From positions 124,001 through 188,000 of the forward strand of contig NZ_JBBMFT010000002.1 of the NCBI RefSeq assembly GCF_040095835.1: a stretch of 64,000 nucleotides of DNA. The letters run 5' to 3'. Under the pieces are notes generated by a model. The model searched no databases, was not told where the DNA came from, and saw only the letters and a list, made by a program, of their open reading frames with translations. The translations under genes and the position numbers were made by a program. Positions 1-8,091 of this stretch are shown here, piece after piece (position 1 is the first letter of the stretch; each line of letters opens with the position of its first letter). The DNA is from Flavonifractor hominis. GTDB lineage: Bacteria; Bacillota; Clostridia; Oscillospirales; Oscillospiraceae.

Positions 1-921
1 ACCGAAGCCCATGCCAGGCTCATACCGATAAATATCGTTGGCAAACTCATCCGCGCCGATGTTGATGGTGTCGCAGCCCTGATCCATAAACCACTGGGCA
101 TACTTCTCCACCACAGCCATACCGAAGGCACGGGCATCGTCGTCGGTGATGTCCAGAGAGTTGCTGCCGTTATAGCTGTACTCCGGGAACGCATCCAGAA
201 TGGCGCCCATGTGACCCGGGGTGTTGAGCAGGGGGACGATCTCGATGCCGTTCTCTCCCGCATAGGCGATGATATCCAGCATCTCATCCTCGGTGATGTA
301 CTGTCCCTGGCTGGGCAAAGCCGCGCTCAGGTCTTTCGTCACGTCGGTGGACACATTGATATATTCAAACTCCAGCTCGTTGGTGCTGCCCACCGGCTGG
401 TCCAGCTGCTCCACTTCCTCAACCACAGCCTGAAGCGTCTGGTCCGCGTCAGTGGCAGGGGTCGCTTCAGCTTTCGGAGTAGTGTTGGAGTCGGCAGGGA
501 CCGTACTGGGCTCTGCAGAAGGTTCCTCCGTCGCCGCAGGTGTAGAAACGGCGCCAGACTCGACCGCCGCGGGAGTTTCCTCCTCGGGCTGGTTGTCCTC
601 CACCAGCACCTGCGTCTGCTCTGTCACCGTATAAGTAACGTCCATATCATCCAGGGCAAAGCGGAACTGGCCCTTCTCATTATTGGAAATATCCAGCTCC
701 AACTGGTTATATCCCAGCTCTGCCATTTCATCGATCAGTGCCTTGATGGCCGTGGGGCTATAATACTTCCGCCCCATATCCAGATGCACGATCCGGTCAA
801 ACTCTGTCGTCGATTCGGACGACTGCGACACGGCGCCCACAGGCGCCAGCCCCAGCAGCATAACTACGCACAGCAACGCAGCCAGCAGCCGACTGGAACC
901 TTTCCGTACTGCAGTCCTCAT
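1..921 (-). CDS. Glycoside hydrolase family 20 (beta-N-acetylhexosaminidase-like), secreted, C-terminus outside window
   Basis: Predicted exported enzyme that removes N-acetylhexosamine from glycans. The ATG at 921 is preceded by GGGAGGAAACAAC and begins a clear signal peptide (basic start, Leu/Ala-rich core, about residues 1-32). A Ser/Thr/Pro/Glu-rich insert lies at about residues 90-135. Two GH20 signatures follow: VPLLNTPGHMGA (about 235) and, near the window edge, the catalytic Asp-Glu pair in NIGADEF (about 295). The 307 codons in the window stay open to base 1, so the gene continues to the left and the rest of the barrel is unseen. It is divergent from the SLH protein gene at 1333, so both face the cell surface. 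Family assignment rests on these motifs; substrate is unknown. Confidence 0.85.
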   Translation of the reverse strand, partial: MRTAVRKGSSRLLAALLCVVMLLGLAPVGAVSQSSESTTEFDRIVHLDMGRKYYSPTAIKALIDEMAELGYNQLELDISNNEKGQFRFALDDMDVTYTVTEQTQVLVEDNQPEEETPAAVESGAVSTPAATEEPSAEPSTVPADSNTTPKAEATPATDADQTLQAVVEEVEQLDQPVGSTNELEFEYINVSTDVTKDLSAALPSQGQYITEDEMLDIIAYAGENGIEIVPLLNTPGHMGAILDAFPEYSYNGSNSLDITDDDARAFGMAVVEKYAQWFMDQGCDTINIGADEFANDIYRYEPGMGFG

Positions 922-1035
922 GTTGTTTCCTCCCTTGTCTCATATTGCGTAGGATTACCGGGCCCCCCGGCAGGATTTACTTCGGCTCTCTGGGTCTTTG
1001 ATGCTATTGATGCTATAGTTCATCCATTTTTGTCA

Positions 1036-1064
1036 AGTATAGCATAGAGGGCTGGTAAATTCAA
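1036..1064 (-). promoter_or_regulatory. SigA-type promoter for the GH20 gene
   Basis: Reading the minus strand: -35 TTGAAT, 17-base spacer, extended -10 TGC-TATACT. It lies about 115 bases upstream of the GH20 start and leaves a leader of roughly 105 bases. Confidence 0.6.
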
Positions 1065-1216
1065 GAAGCCTCTCCGACTATTTTTGCATATTTTTCTTTC
1101 TTCCTTCCCTTTTTGGGAAAAAGCTTCCGCATTTTTCGTACTTTTTATCATATGTTAATATTAGGCCCTTACTCGGCCACTTTTGGAAAATTTCCGCAGT
1201 TATTCCGGATTTTTTG

Positions 1217-1245
1217 TTGCTGTTTTTTGCGGCCTATGCTATAAT
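1217..1245 (+). promoter_or_regulatory. SigA-type promoter for the VWA/SLH gene
   Basis: -35 TTGCTG, 17-base spacer, extended -10 TGC-TATAAT. The start codon at 1333 is about 80 bases downstream of the predicted start point, so the leader contains the 1265-1302 hairpin. Confidence 0.7.
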
Positions 1246-1332
1246 TTCACATATGTTAGCAGGCGGCGCGACGGCTACTTCTTTTTGTAGCTGAGCGCCA
1301 TTTTATGCAAACTGCAAACGGAGGTATGATCC

Positions 1333-3618
1333 ATGCGTATGCGCAAACTTTTGGCCGCCGGTCTGGCCGTGGTTATGACGGCCGGTCTGCTCCCGGCCGC
1401 ACTGGCCGCGCCGGCCACCGTCCACAACGAGGACGCCAAGGTCTATAGCGGCGGTATCCGCCTCAACAAGACCGCTGGAGATCTTAACAGCAGCAACGAG
1501 ACTGTGATCAGCCTATCGGTGGAAGCTCCTGTCCGCTCCACCCCCGTGGCTGTGGAGTTTGTACTCGACGCTACCAGCAGTCTGTTTTCCTCCGGTGACA
1601 CCACTCTGATCCAGCAGTGGGCACAGGAGATCCAGGATACCATGGCCGACAAGAATGTCTCTGTGGGCGTCACTGTCTTCGGCAATACCGCTGAGACCCT
1701 TTATCCCATGTCCCCTCTGACGTCCGACTCCAGCTTTGATCTGGATCCGGTGGACGTATTGCTGTGGAGCACCACGCAAAGCGGCACCAACGTCCAGGCT
1801 GGTATCCGCACCGGTCTGGCGGACCTCAATACCGCTACTGCCGACCCGTCCAACCGTGTTCTCGTCCTGATCACCGACGGCGGCAGCTTCTGGCGTCTGG
1901 ACAACAGCGGCAGCGCTGTGAACGACACCTACAACGGAACGGCTCTTGGCAATGCGGATGCCGCTGAGCTGGCCATCCGGGGGCAGGGAAGCGAGCTGGC
2001 TTCCTCCTTCGACGCGCTGATGCAGGCTGACAATATGCAGTCCGGCGCGGTGGCCTATACCTCCACCGCGGTGGAACCGCTGAGCGATGTGCTGGACCAG
2101 ATCGTGGCCGCCGGCGCCTATACCAACTTTGAAAAGGGCATTTACTATGCCGCTCAGGAGCTGGATCGTGCCGCCGACAGCGTCAAAGTGGTCACTGTGG
2201 GCTATCCATATTATGCCGACGATGCGGACATGGCTTCCCTGACCACGCTGGCCCGCGGTTTCTATGACTACGCCGCCGGTCTGGGCACGGGCTTCTGGTG
2301 TGATTCGCTGGAGGAGACCTCCTCTCGCCTGGGCGAGATCATGGACACCATTTATGGTGAAGCCGTTGATGTGGTCATTCCCAAAGGCAGCGTCATCACC
2401 GACCAGATCGGTGAAGGCACTTCCCCCTTCGCCTATGACTTCGATGTGGTCACCGATCAGCAGTTTACCCTCTATGTGGAAGGTTACGGCGCTATGAGTG
2501 CCACTCTGGACGCCAATAACCAGATCACCTTCCAGGACGGCTCTACGCTGGTATACACCCCCGGCGACAATGGCCAGCAGGAACAGTTTACTCTTACCCT
2601 GGGTCAGGATATCACCCGCAGCCAGCACGTGGAACTTACTTATACCGCCAAATTGGCCTCCCGTGAGGCTTCCGAGGGCGACTTTGTCCTCTACCCCAAC
2701 GTCTCCGCCTGGCTTACCCGTGCCAATCAGCCGGACGAGCAGTTGCTCTTCCCTGCCCCGTACTTTAACCTTTCCCTCACCGATGGCGGTGACGGAGGCA
2801 ACAGCGGTGGCGGTGGCGGCGACATCGACATCACCGATCCCGACGTCCCCCTGGGCCCCCTGCCGGATCTGAATACGGACGATCACTTTGCCTACATCAT
2901 CGGCCGTGACGACGGTCTGGTCCATCCTCTGGCAGAAATCAACCGCGCCGAGGTGGCCACCATCTTCTTCCGTATGCTCACCGATGACTCCCGCTCCTCC
3001 CTGTGGAGCAGTGAGAACCCCTATCAGGATGTGGACGCCAGCGCTTGGTACAACAACGCTGTTTCCACCCTCACCAACGGCAGCATCATTACCGGTAAGC
3101 CTGGCAATGTATTTGATCCCAACGCCTCTATCACCCGTGCTGAGTTTGCCACCATCGCAGTGCGTTTCTTCGGCGGCAGCTATGACGGTGAGGATCAGTT
3201 CAGCGACATTGCCGGCCACTGGGCCAATCAGTACATCAACCGTGCGGCGGTACTGGGTCTCATCAACGGCCGCGGCGACGGTACCTTTGATCCCGACGCC
3301 CCCATCACCCGTGCCGAGGCTATGGCCATTGTCAACCGTACGCTGGGCCGCAAGCCGGTTGCCGATCATCTGCTCAGCGATATGATCACCTGGCCGGACA
3401 ACCAGGATACTTCCACCTGGTACTATGCCGACGTGCAGGAGGCCACCAACTCCCACGACTTTGAGGTCATCGAGGTCAACGGCGAGCAGGTGGAATCCTG
3501 GACCGAACTGCTTCCGGTGCGCGACTGGGCTGCCCTGGAGCATGAGTGGTCCAGCGCCAACTCCTCCACGAACCCCGGCGACGTGATGCCCGAGGTCACT
3601 CCGGACACCGCAGCCTGA
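1333..3618 (+). CDS. Secreted VWA-domain protein with C-terminal SLH repeats
   Basis: Predicted surface-anchored adhesin-like protein of 761 residues. Signal peptide at 1-26. A von Willebrand factor A domain covers about 50-330, with a MIDAS-like D-x-T-x-S in VLDATSSLF (Thr where Ser is usual) and the strand VLVLITDGG. A beta-rich region follows, then a Gly/Asp-rich linker near 485-505. Three SLH repeats end the protein (about 515-700), recognisable by FxDxxxHWA-type and ITRAEF/ITRAEA motifs, which normally bind pyruvylated cell-wall polymer. Start supported by GGAGGTATGATCC. It converges on the recombinase gene across a shared terminator. Ligand unknown. Confidence 0.88.
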   Translation: MRMRKLLAAGLAVVMTAGLLPAALAAPATVHNEDAKVYSGGIRLNKTAGDLNSSNETVISLSVEAPVRSTPVAVEFVLDATSSLFSSGDTTLIQQWAQEIQDTMADKNVSVGVTVFGNTAETLYPMSPLTSDSSFDLDPVDVLLWSTTQSGTNVQAGIRTGLADLNTATADPSNRVLVLITDGGSFWRLDNSGSAVNDTYNGTALGNADAAELAIRGQGSELASSFDALMQADNMQSGAVAYTSTAVEPLSDVLDQIVAAGAYTNFEKGIYYAAQELDRAADSVKVVTVGYPYYADDADMASLTTLARGFYDYAAGLGTGFWCDSLEETSSRLGEIMDTIYGEAVDVVIPKGSVITDQIGEGTSPFAYDFDVVTDQQFTLYVEGYGAMSATLDANNQITFQDGSTLVYTPGDNGQQEQFTLTLGQDITRSQHVELTYTAKLASREASEGDFVLYPNVSAWLTRANQPDEQLLFPAPYFNLSLTDGGDGGNSGGGGGDIDITDPDVPLGPLPDLNTDDHFAYIIGRDDGLVHPLAEINRAEVATIFFRMLTDDSRSSLWSSENPYQDVDASAWYNNAVSTLTNGSIITGKPGNVFDPNASITRAEFATIAVRFFGGSYDGEDQFSDIAGHWANQYINRAAVLGLINGRGDGTFDPDAPITRAEAMAIVNRTLGRKPVADHLLSDMITWPDNQDTSTWYYADVQEATNSHDFEVIEVNGEQVESWTELLPVRDWAALEHEWSSANSSTNPGDVMPEVTPDTAA

Positions 3619-3633
3619 TTTCCAACTGCATTT

Positions 3634-3669
3634 AAAAGCGGGCGGCGCCACTAGGCGCCGCCCGCTTTT
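3634..3669. terminator. Bidirectional rho-independent terminator
   Basis: A near-perfect GC-rich stem (GCGGGCGGCGCC / GGCGCCGCCCGC) around a 4-base loop, with an A-run on one side and a T-run on the other, between the converging SLH and recombinase genes. The last codons of the recombinase fall inside the stem. Confidence 0.9.
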
Positions 3670-5177
3670 CTTGTCTCCACTGTTTTCACCGGTTCAGCAA
3701 AGCGGAAATACAGTTTTACACGTTTGTCCGCATGAACCTCCACCCGCTCGACCAACGCCAACAGCACCGGCCGTGTCAACTCCTCAAAACGCAGCAAATG
3801 CTCTACCCGCTTCTCCCAGTCTGCCTCATCTGCCTTCTGCTGTTCCAAGGCCGCCAGGCGAGCCTGTGCCGCCCGGCGTTTGTCCCGGTTGGCCTGAAAC
3901 AATTCCGCAAACTCCTCTTCCTCCAGCACTCCGGAGAGCCTATCCTGGTACAGGCTGTCCGCTGCCCGGCGGCATCGCTCCACTTCCCGTTCCAGTGCCC
4001 GGCGCTGCTGGCCCCCTCCACTGTGTTTTGCGGCGGCTGTAGCCGCCGCCAGCTCTGTCCCGTTCAACCCTGCTCCCAGTTCGGCCAACCGGACACGGAT
4101 GCCCTCCAGTACCGCGTCCTCTCGCACCCGGTGAGCGGTACACAGTCCCAGCCGCCCGGAACGGCGGTATCCCTGGCAGACCATATATGTACGTGTCGGG
4201 CTTTCCCTCACGTAGGTCATGGGGGAACCGCAGTCGGCACAGAAGGCCAGCCCCGTCAGCAGGTGTCCCGTTCCTTCCCCCGCCCGGTACCCCCGCACTG
4301 CCAGCAGCTGCTGCACCTGCCGGAACTGGGTGGGAGGAATCAGCGGTTCATGGGTCTGGCAGACAGTGACCCATTGCTCCCGGGGACGCGCCCGCCGCTG
4401 GCGAAGCTTGTAGCTGATCTTCTCGCTCCATCCCTGCGTGAGATCCCCGGCATAGGTGGGATTGGTGAGAATACGCCGGACGGTGGTATCGCTCCACACG
4501 CCCGGAAAGCGGCCCTCACCGCTTCCGCGGCACTGCGCCGGGGTAGGTACCCCGCGCTCCGTCAGGCGCTTCGCCGTACCCAGCACCGACTGGCAGCCTA
4601 AATAAGTCTCAAATACCGCCCGAGCGATCCAGGCTGTCCCTGGATCCGGACACAGGCGTCCCTTTTCCTTTGGATCCTTAGCATAGCCCAGCGGCGGCGA
4701 CGCGCCAATGAACCAGCCGCCCCGCCGCCGCACATCCAGCGCCGCGCGTACTTTTCGGGAGATATCCGCTGTATAGAAATCGTTGGCCGCCGCCAGAAAA
4801 GGTAAGGCAATGCCCGAGGTGTTGGCAGCAGTATCAAATCCTTCTGCCACGGCAATATAGCGCACCCCATGGAGCGGGAAATAGCATTGGTAATAATAGA
4901 TGGTCCCGCTCTGGTCCCTCCCCAGCCGGGACAGATCCTTGGTCATGACCAGATTGATATAGCCGGCTTCAATATCCTCCAGCATCTGCCGGAAGGCCGG
5001 GCGCTCAAAATGCGTACCGCTGTAACCGTCGTCAGCATACACCCGGGCCACCGGCCAATCCCGCTCCTCAGCGTAACGCCGGAGGAACGCCTCCTGATTG
5101 GCAATACTCATGGACAGCTCCCCCTCCCCCTCATCCTCACGGGACAGGCGGAGGTAGAGGCCTACCCGCGGCGCCAC
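3651..5177 (-). CDS. Large serine recombinase (resolvase/invertase N-terminus, recombinase domain, zinc ribbon)
   Basis: Site-specific DNA recombinase of the large serine family, about 508 residues from the chosen GTG at 5177. Residues 1-150 are the resolvase catalytic domain: nucleophile Ser about 12 in YLRLSRED, and the conserved LSRLGRD. The recombinase domain follows (about 165-270), then a CADCG..C.....C zinc ribbon (about 300-345) and a Glu/Arg/Ala coiled coil (about 360-450). The GTG has GGGAGA eight bases upstream and overlaps the end of the small ORF 5162-5284, suggesting coupled translation. The frame stays open to an ATG at 5273, but that stretch does not look like recombinase. Such enzymes move mobilisable elements or excise skin-like elements. 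It lies just downstream of truncated dpaA in the same direction. Confidence 0.88.
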   Translation of the reverse strand: MAPRVGLYLRLSREDEGEGELSMSIANQEAFLRRYAEERDWPVARVYADDGYSGTHFERPAFRQMLEDIEAGYINLVMTKDLSRLGRDQSGTIYYYQCYFPLHGVRYIAVAEGFDTAANTSGIALPFLAAANDFYTADISRKVRAALDVRRRGGWFIGASPPLGYAKDPKEKGRLCPDPGTAWIARAVFETYLGCQSVLGTAKRLTERGVPTPAQCRGSGEGRFPGVWSDTTVRRILTNPTYAGDLTQGWSEKISYKLRQRRARPREQWVTVCQTHEPLIPPTQFRQVQQLLAVRGYRAGEGTGHLLTGLAFCADCGSPMTYVRESPTRTYMVCQGYRRSGRLGLCTAHRVREDAVLEGIRVRLAELGAGLNGTELAAATAAAKHSGGGQQRRALEREVERCRRAADSLYQDRLSGVLEEEEFAELFQANRDKRRAAQARLAALEQQKADEADWEKRVEHLLRFEELTRPVLLALVERVEVHADKRVKLYFRFAEPVKTVETRKAGGA

Positions 5178-5284
5178 GGATGGCTGTCTCCCTGGGCCAG
5201 TTGCTCCAGCAACGTTTTTATCTGTTCGTACAGACTGGGCCCTTCCTCCTGAAAACAGACACTTATGCTGCATTCCCGTGCCAT
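5162..5284 (-). CDS. Small recombinase-partner ORF (40 residues, TnpW-like in pattern)
   Basis: A 40-residue ORF starting at an ATG with a very strong ribosome site (AAAGGAGGGGATCGT), so it is probably translated. The protein begins MARECSISVCFQEEG and continues into SLYEQIKTLLEQL, a beta strand followed by an amphipathic helix. That pattern recalls the very small proteins (TnpW-like) often placed before recombinases in clostridial mobile elements. The resemblance is from memory of the pattern and has not been tested. Its stop codon lies inside the first codons of the recombinase (16-base overlap). Confidence 0.55.
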   Translation of the reverse strand: MARECSISVCFQEEGPSLYEQIKTLLEQLAQGDSHPWRRG

Positions 5285-5317
5285 ACGATCCCCTCCTTTG
5301 GTGTGTTCCTCCCCATC

Positions 5318-6106
5318 TTATCCGCTGTGGAGGATCAATATGACACTCTTTTCCCGTCCCTTTCCTCCATCCGCCCCGCCTGGCTTTGAGGCCAGATCGA
5401 TCACCAGGCATCCTTCCTTCAGATCCCGCAGCTCCTCCTGTCCCAGTACCTGGGCCGGGACGGTGTTGATCACCAGGTCGTAGCTGCACAGCCACCCCTG
5501 CAGCTGACCGGTATGCTCCACTCCGTAGCCGCAGCTCTCGATCCAGGCCAGGTCGGCATAGCTGCGGGCCGCCAGGCTTAACTTCGCCCCCAGACCAGCC
5601 AGACGCCAGGCCAGCGCCCGCCCCAGCCGTCCGCAGCCGATAACCAGCACACGGGCCCCGTGGATGGTGATGGGCAGCTCCTCCATGGCAATCTGGATGG
5701 CCCCTTCCGCCGTAGGCACCGCATTTGCCACCGCCAGTTCCTCCCGGGCAAAGTAGTCATACAGCTGCAGTCCCCTGCTTTTGGCCAGCTCCTCTACCTC
5801 GGGCGTCACCCGCCCGGCACAGACCACCTGGCCGGGGCGCAGGGCATCCAGCACCTGCGTCAGGGGATGCTCCTCCTCTGCCAAAGGCGCGTGGAGCGCG
5901 GCGCCATCGGCCACCGGCAGAGGCAGGATTACACAGTCCGCCAGAGCAGCCTGGGACAGCGTGCGCTCTGCCATTACCCCATCCAGGGGTCCCATGCGCT
6001 CCAGGGCATAGCTATGTACGGTGTGACCGTCCGCAGCCAGCAGTTCGGCCAGCTTTGCCTGGCGCATATCGCCTCCGGCCACCCACAGATTCAGTTCATG
6101 CCGCAC
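5318..6106 (-). pseudogene. dpaA: Dipicolinate synthase subunit A, C-terminally truncated (interrupted dpaA/spoVFA)
   Basis: DpaA makes dipicolinic acid, the spore-core chelator, together with DpaB in the mother cell. The GTG start at 6106 has GGGAGG eight bases upstream. The protein follows the family from its start through the Rossmann loop VLVIGCGRLGRALAWRLAGLG (first 20: about residues 152-172) to VIDLASKPGGAD. There the family should continue for about 40-50 residues, including an ALxLPGxxAPxTAG stretch. Instead a non-homologous tail of about 20 residues runs to a stop at 5318. B. subtilis SpoVFA is about 297 residues; this ORF is 262. The break point and the recombinase unit starting at 5284 suggest an inserted element rather than random decay. 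dpaB is not in the window. Confidence 0.82.
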
Positions 6107-6165
6107 GGCATGCGCCTCCCTTCATGTGACTAATCCATGCTATTCCGCAGACATTGGAGAGGTGC

Positions 6166-6203
6166 AAAAACGGCGGGCGGCCCAGGGCCGTCCGCCGTTT
6201 ATC
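6166..6203 (-). terminator. Terminator after the aldose epimerase gene
   Basis: On the minus strand, a stem of AACGGCGGACGGCC / GGCCGCCCGCCGTT with a small loop is followed by a T-run. It separates the epimerase gene from dpaA, so dpaA needs its own promoter in 6107-6165. Confidence 0.85.
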
Positions 6204-6210
6204 CATCTTT

Positions 6211-7089
6211 TTATAGGGTCTCCACCCAGTAGCGCATGGTGCGCTCCTCGCCGGGCTCCAGGAGAATACAGTAGGCCTTATCCCGAAATTGCGGTCCTTC
6301 TCCCGCTACCGGCGGCAAACCGTGCCAGGGCTCGATGCACAGATACGGAGCCCGCTTGCCCGGCACCGACCACAGCGCCAGCACTGGAAAATCATCAAAG
6401 TGCATCCGTACTCCCCGTCCGCTCGTTCCGCTATGCAGGCACACCCATTTGGAGCGCAGACCGGTAAAAATCAGCGTGTCCATCTCATCAAAATAGTGAT
6501 AGCTCAGTTCCAGCCGGTTTGTACCCTCCAGACAGGGACGGATACGCGTCCGGTCCAGAAGCCCCTCCACCGGCACCAGGGTGGGACAATCCTCACGCTG
6601 CTCAAATTCGATGGCGTAATCCTCAAACCGTTCCCCTGCCGCCAGCGGGCAGCGGAATGCGGTATGGCCCCCCAGACAGAAGGGCATGGTCCGCGGGCCG
6701 GTGTTGCACACTGTGATGGCGGTGGAAAATCCTTTTTCCTCCAGCTTTTGCAGCACCTGCAGCCGGAAAGGGAAAGGATACTGCTCCAGTGTCCGGGCAT
6801 TCTCCCGCAGCTCCAACCGGGCCCAATCAGGTCCGGTTTCGGTTACGGTAAATTCCTGCCGGCGGGCAAAGCCGTGGCGGGCCATGGTACAAATCTGCCC
6901 ATCCGCCAGCACATTTCCGTCCCGCAGCCCTCCCACAATGGGGAACAGCAGCGGATTGCGTCCAGACCAGTAGGCCGGGTCCCCTCCCCAAATATACTCC
7001 ATCCCCTCTGCGTCCCGGTAAGACACCAGCTCTCCACCCAGGGTAGCGATTCGGGCACTGCAGCCGCCTCGCTTCAACTCCAGTTCCAT
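6211..7089 (-). CDS. Aldose 1-epimerase family protein (galactose mutarotase-like)
   Basis: Predicted cytosolic sugar mutarotase or related hexose-phosphate epimerase, 292 residues, close to the LacX-like group. Seen: GGEL near the start, then NPLLFPIVGGL, RHGFAR (about 75), a central GGHTAFRCP and a C-terminal LCIEPWHG, which hold the His and Glu residues expected at the active site. I chose the ATG at 7089 because GGAGGGG sits six bases upstream; two in-frame ATGs further up are too close to this site. It is monocistronic, between its own terminator and a divergent promoter region. The exact sugar is unknown. Confidence 0.82.
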   Translation of the reverse strand: MELELKRGGCSARIATLGGELVSYRDAEGMEYIWGGDPAYWSGRNPLLFPIVGGLRDGNVLADGQICTMARHGFARRQEFTVTETGPDWARLELRENARTLEQYPFPFRLQVLQKLEEKGFSTAITVCNTGPRTMPFCLGGHTAFRCPLAAGERFEDYAIEFEQREDCPTLVPVEGLLDRTRIRPCLEGTNRLELSYHYFDEMDTLIFTGLRSKWVCLHSGTSGRGVRMHFDDFPVLALWSVPGKRAPYLCIEPWHGLPPVAGEGPQFRDKAYCILLEPGEERTMRYWVETL

Positions 7090-7160
7090 CCACATCCCCT
7101 CCAATCAGATTTTTTTCTTTATTATACGGCTTCATTTTATTGCTTACAAGGGCGAAGTAT

Positions 7161-7189
7161 TTGACATATGCGCCGTTCCGGGATACAAT
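7161..7189 (+). promoter_or_regulatory. SigA-type promoter for the TIGR04255 gene
   Basis: -35 TTGACA (consensus), 17-base spacer, -10 TACAAT, about 35 bases before the start codon at 7224. Confidence 0.8.
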
Positions 7190-7223
7190 AATAACATTCA
7201 CACAAAGGAAGGAGCAGCCGATC

Positions 7224-8018
7224 ATGCTGTTTGGCCCATACGATCGTTATCAATACGCCCATCCCCCGCTGATGGAAGTCATCTGTCAGCTCCGCTTCCC
7301 CTCCATCCTCTCCATTGACGCCAATGAGCCCGCCGCGTTTCAGGAGGCCATCCGTCAGGAGTTCCCCCGCTACAGCGTCCACCGGGAGCAGCTGCCTCCC
7401 AAGGTGGTAAAAAAAGAAAACGGCACCGTGCTGGAGCCTCAGAAGCCCATCAACAACTATAGCTTTATCTCTGAAGACGGGCGCTGGAAGATTAACCTGA
7501 CTCAGAACTTTATCGCCCTGTCCACCGTGGGGTACCAGCGCTGGGAGGACTTTGCCGCCCGGCTGGACCGTCCCCTGGCCCAGTTTATCCAGATCTATCA
7601 GCCCGCTTTTTTTGAGCGGCTGGGCCTGCGCTATCTCAACGCCATTTCCCGCCGCACACTGGGCCTGACCGATGCGCTGTGGGATGATCTGATCCAGACC
7701 AAGTACCTTGGCGTTCTGGGTGAGCCCGACGTGGAGGAGAGCGAGATTGCCAAATGCTCTGTGGATGTGGAAACTCCTCTGGTAGGCGGCTACCGGATGA
7801 AGATCCACGCCGGCCCCGGTGTGCTGGGCGGCGGACGCGTAAAAGACAACGAGGTCCGTTTCATCCTGGACAGCGATTTCTCCGCTACAGACAAGATCTC
7901 CGCCGAACAGGTGCCCGAGAAATTGGAGCGGATGCATCAGTACGCCGTTTGCCTGTTCCAGGGCGCCATTACCAAAGAACTGCACGAGGCCATGGGCCCC
8001 ACTCCCATGGCGGAATAA
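7224..8018 (+). CDS. TIGR04255 family protein
   Basis: A 264-residue cytosolic protein matching the TIGR04255 family style: an N-terminal PLMEVICQLRF segment, a middle WKINLTQNFIALST, then FFERLGLRYLNAI and a C-terminal helix. The family has no settled biochemical role, and I see no catalytic motif or membrane segment. Start at the ATG 7224 with AAGGAAGGAG upstream and a consensus promoter close by. The reading frame extends upstream to 7140, but that part overlaps the promoter. It is followed by a GNAT gene after a GC-rich hairpin. Confidence 0.75.
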   Translation: MLFGPYDRYQYAHPPLMEVICQLRFPSILSIDANEPAAFQEAIRQEFPRYSVHREQLPPKVVKKENGTVLEPQKPINNYSFISEDGRWKINLTQNFIALSTVGYQRWEDFAARLDRPLAQFIQIYQPAFFERLGLRYLNAISRRTLGLTDALWDDLIQTKYLGVLGEPDVEESEIAKCSVDVETPLVGGYRMKIHAGPGVLGGGRVKDNEVRFILDSDFSATDKISAEQVPEKLERMHQYAVCLFQGAITKELHEAMGPTPMAE

Positions 8019-8034
8019 TCATACGACATTCTGT

Positions 8035-8063
8035 TCCGCCCGCTGGTCCTTCCGGCGGGCGGA
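8035..8063. other. GC-rich intergenic hairpin without T-run
   Basis: Perfect 9-base arms (TCCGCCCGC / GCGGGCGGA) around an 11-base loop between the TIGR04255 and GNAT genes. No T-run follows, so it is more likely an mRNA-stabilising or attenuating stem than an intrinsic terminator. Confidence 0.45.
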
Positions 8064-8091
8064 CTGTCATACCAGGAGGATATGAACCGCC

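Larger units (their letters stand above)
922..1332. other. Divergent intergenic region, promoters and leaders only
   Basis: This 411-base AT-rich gap separates the divergent GH20 and VWA/SLH genes. It holds one promoter for each gene (1036-1064 minus, 1217-1245 plus). A stem-loop in the plus-strand leader at about 1265-1302 pairs GGCGC and GGCTAC with GTAGC and GCGCC around a T-rich loop. I could not match it to a known riboswitch. No credible small gene was seen. Confidence 0.6.

Noticed and set aside
1265..1302. Possible c-di-GMP riboswitch in the leader of the VWA/SLH gene
   Set aside because: Only a simple hairpin is present; the conserved GCAAACC-type core and the second stem are absent.
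1513..3651. 712-residue open frame antisense to the VWA/SLH gene
   Set aside because: Mirror frame of a GC-rich gene; no ribosome site and low-complexity Gly/Val/Asp content, while the plus-strand frame has a signal peptide and SLH motifs.
5178..5495. Longer recombinase N-terminus starting at 5273 or 5495
   Set aside because: The added sequence does not resemble recombinase and overlaps the dpaA tail and the small ORF; resolvase similarity starts at the GTG 5177.
7140..7223. Longer N-terminus for the TIGR04255 protein
   Set aside because: The extra codons cover the consensus promoter at 7161-7189; the ATG at 7224 has a proper ribosome site.
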